Shown: positions 55,700 to 62,000 of the stretch, one piece after another
How positions within the stretch are numbered: the first letter of the stretch is position 1
Layout: every line of letters starts with the position of its first letter
Assembly (NCBI GenBank): GCA_009760855.2
Contig: WPIO01000073.1
Coordinates: 1,672,501 to 1,734,500 of the forward strand
Direction of reading: 5' to 3'
Length of the DNA: 62,000 nucleotides
Source: Cristatella mucedo
Lineage: Eukaryota; Bryozoa; Phylactolaemata; Cristatellidae
Program-made: the position numbers and the translations under genes
The notes under the pieces: generated by a model
The model's input: only the letters and a program-made list of their open reading frames with translations
Databases searched by the model: none
What the model was told of the DNA's origin: nothing

Positions 55700-56766
55700 A
55701 CGGCTAGGTGTACTATTCCGCTTTACGAAATGAAGCTGCGATTCAGAGCCTTGCAGTGCCGCACAGTAAGCACGTGGCCAAGTCAAAGTCGCATGGTAGT
55801 CATACGTATACACATCCCGAAGTGGGCTGCCTACTCGCAAGCTCTTGGAGGACAGGACTATAAAATAAAATCATGCAATCCTCTGGTCGTTACGCTACTG
55901 CGTTAAACGCATTATTAGCTACCACTGCCCGTGCAATTTGTTTTTATATTGCATGTATCGAGCGTAAAGCCACGATTGAAGCATGACGGAGGGTAAATGA
56001 TCCGTCTTCATTTTTTCCCCAATTATTTCGAGCAGCAGAGGGTGCTCTGCCTCAAGCCCGGTAGTTAATCGACCTAAAACAGTGGCCATCGGGCCAACTA
56101 TTGCTCAGTTGGCCAAACTACCAGTATACCTTTGGAATGGATATTTAGAGCGTTAAAAATTAAGAATAATACGTGACGTGATTCTGACAGACACCCTAAA
56201 TGACTGCTCGACCCAAACCGGCACCACTCGTACAGGCTTTTCTTTCTTTTACATTCTGAGATCATTTAAAACAATTACTAAATAAGCCATTTTTTATTAT
56301 TCCTTTATTAATTAAAGCTTTCGGTCAGTCCATTCAGTAACATGTCTCTACTAAGCTAATACGTTTCGCATTATTTGGGATTTTCCTATTCCTATTTCGA
56401 TTCCATTTTTAAGAACACATTCACTTTGATTGGCTGACATAAAACAACTATTTCATAGACCAAAATAATTCCTAATGTTCCAAACTTTAGACGTAAGCTT
56501 ATTAAAGTGTTCTTACGGCTCGTAGCTTGGAGCCCACTCGCAACAACAGTCACAATCAGTAGAAGATTCTCCAGTGGCTTTATGTTTTCAGCTCCTCTTA
56601 CCACTTTGTTCTGAATATCTAACCGTGTGCGGGTTATATCCTGTTTGAAGTGCGTGTCTTCTTCGATTTAAAAAAAGTAATTTGTGAATCTCACACCCAC
56701 AAAACCCTTGAGATCGATGCTGTCCGCAAACAAATATCTGTATCACCCCTCTACGCTCACTAATTC
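55700..56766. other. Unassigned arm sequence
   Basis: Counterpart of 8046-9075. No supported gene. Substitutions relative to the left arm cluster in 55735-56180. Confidence 0.5.
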
Positions 56767-57129
56767 ATCCGACGTGCAACCAGTAGTGATGTGCTTACCC
56801 TCACTGGTGATACGCTACAGGTCCTGGACTGTGGAACTCGCTTCTACAATTCTTCCGCAACGACTACTACTCTCTGCTGCCGACTATGGGTCATCCTTTT
56901 CAGCAGTCCTGAGCTGATACTTCCATGCTACTCTCTACCTCAACTGCTCTCCTGACTCTGCTATGCTTCCCACTTTGTCTTTGTGGCTTGAGATGAAGTC
57001 TGTTGGCTACCTAATGCGTCCCGAAAGCCGCTTAACCTGTGAATGAGCTATACAAAACTCTCCTGCGTAACACCCACACAGGTTTTATGGCTGTGCAGAT
57101 TTACTGACCGAGAATAATTACATTACACT
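56767..57129 (+). mobile_element. LINE-B 3' fragment (right arm copy)
   Basis: Mirror of 7683-8045. Confidence 0.7.
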
Positions 57130-57131
57130 AC

Positions 57132-57322
57132 ATTAGGAAATCTGGCTAAGAATTACGGGAGTGAGTTCTACTGTCTAGGACCTGCAGAGCGAAAGCTTCA
57201 GTGTCCAATGATGTTAAAGCGGCGATATGGAACGGCAACTTTATTGTCCACACTGGAGCTGAGGCTAGAGGAGGCTGAAACTACCGCAGCAGTTCAGCTG
57301 GGTATGAAGAAGACAAGCCGAA
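57132..57322 (-). mobile_element. LINE-B fragment (right arm copy)
   Basis: Mirror of 7490-7680. Confidence 0.6.
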
Positions 57323-57544
57323 GTGGACGTCGTTGGTCAGCGTAAGAAGTGTTCTCTGTATCCTTTGATCAACTGACACGTAAATTCCGAGCACAAGGTG
57401 ATGGTTGAACTGCAGCATCGTCTATTAGAAGATATAAGTCTCCCAGTACGGCCATACTTTTAGCGTGTTGTATAAGTAGCAGATCCGTTCTATTATCGTT
57501 GATTTTGAGGCAATTTAAAGACATTTAGGATCGAATGAAAGCAA

Positions 57545-58573
57545 GGCAAGCACACAGTTTACCACTTATATATTTGCTTTGATCTCTCCCGGCCCCTAAG
57601 TACGTGGGGTCCACTCAACTCCCTTGCTGCATGTATTGATGATATCCGCGCATGAATAGCAGCAAAACATTCTTAAATTAAATTTTCAAACTAAATTACT
57701 AGTTATAGGCAAACCAATTGCGTTTCAGAAGTTGGAAAGATTGACGCTCAGACTCGACTCTGCCAGCCTATTTCCTGTTGAATCTGTGCTAAATCTATGC
57801 GTCTAGTTCCAAATTGACCTTTCGTTAGACGACCACATTAGCTCCACAATCAAGTGTGATTACTTTCAGCTGCCTAATATTGTGAAAATTCGGGATTGTT
57901 TAGATAGGGATACTACTTATAAGTTGGTTCATACGTTTGTGACATCCCGTCTTGACTTCTGTAACTCACTGTTTGCTGGACTACTGGCCGTGCAATGGGG
58001 TGCCTACAGCTGGTGCAAAACTGTGCAGTTAAGCTTGTCTGTCGTGAGCGTCGCAGTTGCCACATCACACCAGCTGTCATCGACCTGTAATGTATACCAG
58101 TCAAGCAACGGATTGACTTCAAGGTTCTGTCGCTCACTTGTTGGTCCCTTTATTATTTGCCACTAGCGTACCTATCAGATCTACTCTTCTGCCAGGGTCA
58201 GCATCGTACCACCTGCTTTTCGGAATATAACTGTTTACCACTACCTCGTACATGCCTCAAATCCCTTTGAGATCGTGCCTATAGTTTGCATGCTCCCAAA
58301 GCCCGGAGCTCATTCCCGATTTGCGTCGTGACCTGTCTTAACTTGACCACGTTAACAAGAAAATGAAAACGCACCTTTTTATTACAGCATAGTAGATCCC
58401 TTTAATTCTTTTTTTTAGGTGCTAATGCGTGCTGACACTGTGCATGCTGCCACTAACCAGACTTGCAGGCAGACGCTGTGCATGTCACCTGTAACTACGT
58501 TATTCCTGTAGTCTATAGAGCATGCTACCACTGAGCCATTAATTGTGCTTGCTTTGCAGCAATATATGATGTA
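57545..58573 (+). mobile_element. LINE-A degraded copy (right arm copy)
   Basis: Mirror of 6240-7270, with the same frame breaks (for example the change after FAGLL), plus an odd substitution. Confidence 0.75.
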
Positions 58574-58579
58574 TACACT

Positions 58580-58936
58580 GTAGTTTGGTTGCACAGTAGA
58601 GAGCCAGCCGATGCCTAACACCGACAGTTTATTCCCAGCACACGGAGCCCCAGAGCGCACGGCTTCCCTCAGCCCCTGCCCTCACACGACTCCCCTCCCC
58701 TGGTCGACTCCGATGACTCATCGACCACAACTGTGCACCGGCCAACCCTGATGGTGAATCCACCATCTGGCCACCAGCTGGTCCATGCCACATCAAAGGC
58801 GGATCACAGCAGTGCACTGGCCGACCCTGATGGTGAATCCACCATCTGGCCACCAGCTGGTTACTGGCCTCTGTCCATACCACATCACAGGCGGACCCCA
58901 GCTGTGCACCGGCCCCTCTCGGTGGTGCTTCTAACA
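58580..58936 (-). repeat. GC-rich LTR-like block with tandem repeat (right arm copy)
   Basis: Mirror of 5876-6232. Confidence 0.35.
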
Positions 58937-59752
58937 GCTCACCAGTAGCTTATCAGAGGAGCCTGCATACGATACATACATTCGAATTACATACACTATA
59001 TGATACTATTATAACATTGTTATTGTTTGTGTGGGCGCCACGTCCTTGGCGGCCGCTATCGCAGTTGGCCGGAATTACTTCGTCCTGAAATTTTGTGGAC
59101 ACGCTCCTTTTTGCAGGAGCTTTGAAGCTGGCACATTCGTGCCACAACTTGAAGGGTTTACAAACTCGAAACGTATTTGAATTTTAATATTCACTCCACA
59201 GATTCTTCAGTTAAGATCGCACATACCATGTTAGAGATGTGTGAATAGTTCATAAGATAGATTAAAATTCAAAGTGATCTGAGACAGTACATTTAATTTA
59301 CACTGATGAAAATATTCCAACCCAGCATGAAACTTGTGAACGGCAATCGTATTCACGGATCGTCAATAGCAACACTAAGTCGGTTTACTCCTCTTCAGAC
59401 GAATTTGTTATTATGATATAAGGAAACTTGAGTACTGAGTTCCAATCTTCTAACGGTTGCTCTGATAGCTGGATTCCTTCATTAACTGTCCCCTTGCAAG
59501 GCTCTAAAATTAAAATCATTGATTGGCAAGCAAGTAACCGATTCTCATACAGTCAGACAGGTGTGAACAATGAGGCTATAAGAATCCAATCAACATTCAA
59601 TTTTTTGCGATGGAAATGACAATTTTGATGGTAACACAGCGAAGGTATTTCAAGATCGTGTACCGAATGGTTTTTAACTAGTGATGATAAGTCTACAGTT
59701 AGTCTGCTTGCAAAGGAATACGAAATTTATAAAAGAAAAACATTGCAGTATA

Positions 59753-59933
59753 TGATAAATATTAGCTGACCCAACGGCTACATTTGTAAAGTGGTAGGAA
59801 AGCCTTAGTGGATTTAACTACCGCTTGCAGCAGCAGGCAATAAAGGATTGCCTACTGCAGATATGAATTCATGACGTGAATCGGTCGTGAAGAGAAAGTC
59901 ACTTCCCTCCTGGGCGATCACGGCTAGCTATCA
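59753..59933 (-). mobile_element. SINE family 2 (right arm copy)
   Basis: Mirror of 4880-5060. Confidence 0.65.
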
Positions 59934-60628
59934 TAATACAGCAACTATAGCATGCGTAATACTTGTGCTCAAAATATTTCAACACTGGCATTACGTTTTA
60001 AGGATTGAGCACTGTCGCATAAAATATGGATAGAGCTTGAAAGGTGACCCAGTTTGTATGTAACAAGACTTCACTGATGGTCGAATTACATGGATACCAG
60101 CGTACTTTAGGATAAGCTTCAGTCGTGTAGATCTAATCGTACAGCTGGCAGTTATGCATCATATGCCGCAGTCTGATTTCTACTAAGAGGCAGAGCCAAA
60201 AGTAGGCAGTGGAATTTTGCCTCCCATCAAGAGCTCGGGCGGTGGGACTCTACCTGGCCGCCAGTTGGATCAGGACGCACTAGGATCTTGGTCAGAAGCA
60301 GTCTTGTAAGATTCTACGGAATGAGCTTTTTTGTAGGTCTACTTCCTTTGAATAAGCTCTCGGACTCTGATTGCATGCTATAACTTTTTCAAGTATCTTT
60401 TCAATGAACTTTCCATAATTACAATCATTGTGCTCCCTTACACCTTTTCATAAAAATGTATGTCTCTGATAGCTATGTCACTAAAGATTACAAATACCTA
60501 ATATATTTAGGTTTGAGACCTAATTACGTTACTAAAAATCTTGCATTAAATGCGTTTTTTTGTGGAAAATGAGCACGGTTGGAGTAAGCTTGATGACTAC
60601 AATGTTAGGCAAATAACATCCACAATTC

Positions 60629-61015
60629 TTACTTTTTAATCTTGTCAAACCTGACGTCTCCGACTTCGAAAAAGATTATGACTTGGTTATCACTGATGAT
60701 GTTAAAATCACCGGGTTTGAAGCTAAAGTCTTCGCCATCAACTTGGATAACAAAGTCCTTCTTCGGACCGACGTCACGATAAGCTGACGGCGTGGGCCAA
60801 GTGAGTCTTCTCCGAAGCACTTCCTGTTGTCCTGCAACGGTAAGGGAAGCGTCACGTGGCAACTTGAGACGAGCGTAGTCGATGAAAGCCAGTACCTCGT
60901 GAACCGGCAAAGCTAAGTAATCGTCGTCTTGTAACGCCAGTGAATACAACTTAATGTAAGCGAGTTTTCGGTAAGTTTCAAATTCAAGAAGTTTCAAAAA
61001 ACTGGCAGCTCGTTG
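60629..61015 (-). CDS. Orphan 3'-terminal exon (right arm copy)
   Basis: Mirror of 3798-4184; translation identical, again with no ATG. Confidence 0.45.
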   Translation of the reverse strand, partial: QRAASFLKLLEFETYRKLAYIKLYSLALQDDDYLALPVHEVLAFIDYARLKLPRDASLTVAGQQEVLRRRLTWPTPSAYRDVGPKKDFVIQVDGEDFSFKPGDFNIISDNQVIIFFEVGDVRFDKIKK

Positions 61016-61292
61016 CTGACGTATCTAACTAATAGCCATTCAGTGATTCATGGTGAGCGTTACCTAACTGTTGTAGTTTCAGCTATGGTTCTAAACGAAA
61101 GTAACTTCGTGAATAGGCTGGCTCACAGACAGCTTTAGCCGAAAAATCCAAGCAGACCCTCAAGTTTGAGAAAACCTTTTCAGTCATTTACGCGAAAGCA
61201 GATGCAGCACCTAGGAAAAACACTTTTTTCGTTCGCATTAAAAGTGCTACTGATCCAATCCGATACGATTGCATGTAGAGACGCTTGCAAGT

Positions 61293-61387
61293 GAATCGTC
61301 ACTTGGAGTGTTGGCTACCAAATGCGTACCGAAAGGCGCTCAAACTGTATAGCTTTGTGGAGTTACAGATGGAGATACATTACATTA
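61293..61387 (+). mobile_element. LINE-B 3' end (right arm copy)
   Basis: Mirror of 3426-3520. Confidence 0.7.
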
Positions 61388-62000
61388 CCTGAGGCGTCGC
61401 CAGCTGTCGTCGAAGCTTCCGTTGTTGCCTCCTCACGAGAAGAGCGCCCGGCGGAGTCTGAGGCTTCTCGCTGGCTGGTGCTACTACTTGTCTTTCCAAT
61501 TTCTGACTGCGTCGAAGGTTCCTCCACTGCAGAGCTGGACATTGCAGGGGAGCCACCTACGTTCAAAATAACATGAGTAGTGCAAAGAGCGGGTGTCTCC
61601 TCTTTAGGGGTGCCGACTGCCGGGGTGCATATTGCAAGTGCGTCCTCGGTGGCTTTTTCCACTCCAGAAAATTCAGTAGCAGTGGCACTTGGTGGCTTCG
61701 TATTAGGGTTTTCCTCCCGTTTCTCTGCCAATTTATCGATGCTATCGGCTGATCGACCATGGACCCTCGTAGATCGACGTGGTCTAATCATAGATCTGTT
61801 CGGGCTCTTAAAAGATCCGTGCTGTCTCTCCTGAAAGGCGTTGCCCACTTCAGATAGTCCACTAGCAGCAGCAGCAGCGTTGGAAGGCTCTGCATTGGGC
61901 TGCTGCTCCTGTTTGTCAGCAGATTGATCCAGGATATCGGCAGATCGAGTCGAGCTTCTCACTATTGAACGTGGTCTACTCACAGATCGAGCCGAGCTCT
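61363..62000 (-). CDS. MBD gene A, second copy: 3' part of exon 5
   Basis: Minus-strand frame running off the window, covering the last two exon 5 repeats (SRPRSIVRSS onward) and the acidic Ser/Glu tail. One coding difference from the first copy was noted: Ala to Thr in the REEA(A/T)TEAS segment. The MBD exons of this copy would lie beyond 62000, if present. Confidence 0.75.
   Translation of the reverse strand, partial: SSARSVSRPRSIVRSSTRSADILDQSADKQEQQPNAEPSNAAAAASGLSEVGNAFQERQHGSFKSPNRSMIRPRRSTRVHGRSADSIDKLAEKREENPNTKPPSATATEFSGVEKATEDALAICTPAVGTPKEETPALCTTHVILNVGGSPAMSSSAVEEPSTQSEIGKTSSSTSQREASDSAGRSSREEATTEASTTAGDASGNVMYLHL

Larger units (their letters stand above)
50695..62000. repeat. 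Right arm of the long inverted repeat
   Basis: Gypsy RNase H and integrase (50.7-51.0 and 54.5-55.2 kb) pair with 10068-9076; 55735-56180 pairs with ~9075-8630 at lower identity; 56180-62000 pairs with 8630-2813 at near identity. The right arm has an extra ~550 bp (gypsy 3' end) and the LINE pair. Confidence 0.85.

Overview
This is eukaryotic, almost certainly invertebrate animal, nuclear DNA. It has short spliced introns (GT...AG with phase-consistent joins), two spliced genes with a methyl-CpG-binding domain (MBD), L2/CR1-type LINEs, tRNA-derived SINEs, a Ty3/gypsy element, a hAT remnant and long microsatellites. A marine invertebrate such as a sponge or cnidarian would fit, but the species cannot be fixed from sequence alone. 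No bacterial operon structure is present.

Layout. (1) 1-4184: MBD gene A on the + strand, with a 33-bp minisatellite in exon 1, the MBD split over exons 2-5, and ~80-residue repeats in exon 5. (2) 2813-10068 is repeated in inverted orientation at about 50.7-62.0 kb. The outer 5.8 kb of the arms is nearly identical, and the inner part is clearly more diverged. (3) 9-20.8 kb is a repeat graveyard: gypsy, two LINE families, a hAT transposase split by a LINE, and an AACAGC-type repeat. (4) 20.9-31.1 kb is a conspicuously AT-rich, densely coding, decayed endogenous virus of Polinton-like type: DDE integrase, double-jelly-roll-type major capsid protein, two penton-like minor capsid genes, fibre-type repeats, two HNH homing endonucleases and several small unknown genes. 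No DNA polymerase B, packaging ATPase or protease was found. (5) 31.1-41.4 kb: more LINE and SINE copies and microsatellites. (6) 41.8-45.5 kb: MBD gene B, five exons, apparently intact, with two LINE copies in intron 3. It has the same intron phases and the same 28-nt microexon as gene A. (7) 47-49 kb: SINEs and LINE. (8) 49.2-55.7 kb: one internally deleted gypsy element split by a nested tail-to-tail LINE pair. (9) 55.7-62 kb: right inverted-repeat arm, containing the 3' part of a second copy of MBD gene A.

How it fits together. The active biology is the pair of paralogous MBD genes. The rest is mobile DNA with a readable order of insertion: LINE into virus capsid gene, LINE into hAT, LINE into the tail of another LINE inside gypsy, SINE into LINE. 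A tRNA-derived SINE carries the same 3' hairpin as the local L2-like LINE, which suggests it uses the LINE machinery. All family assignments come from reading motifs by eye; no database search was run.
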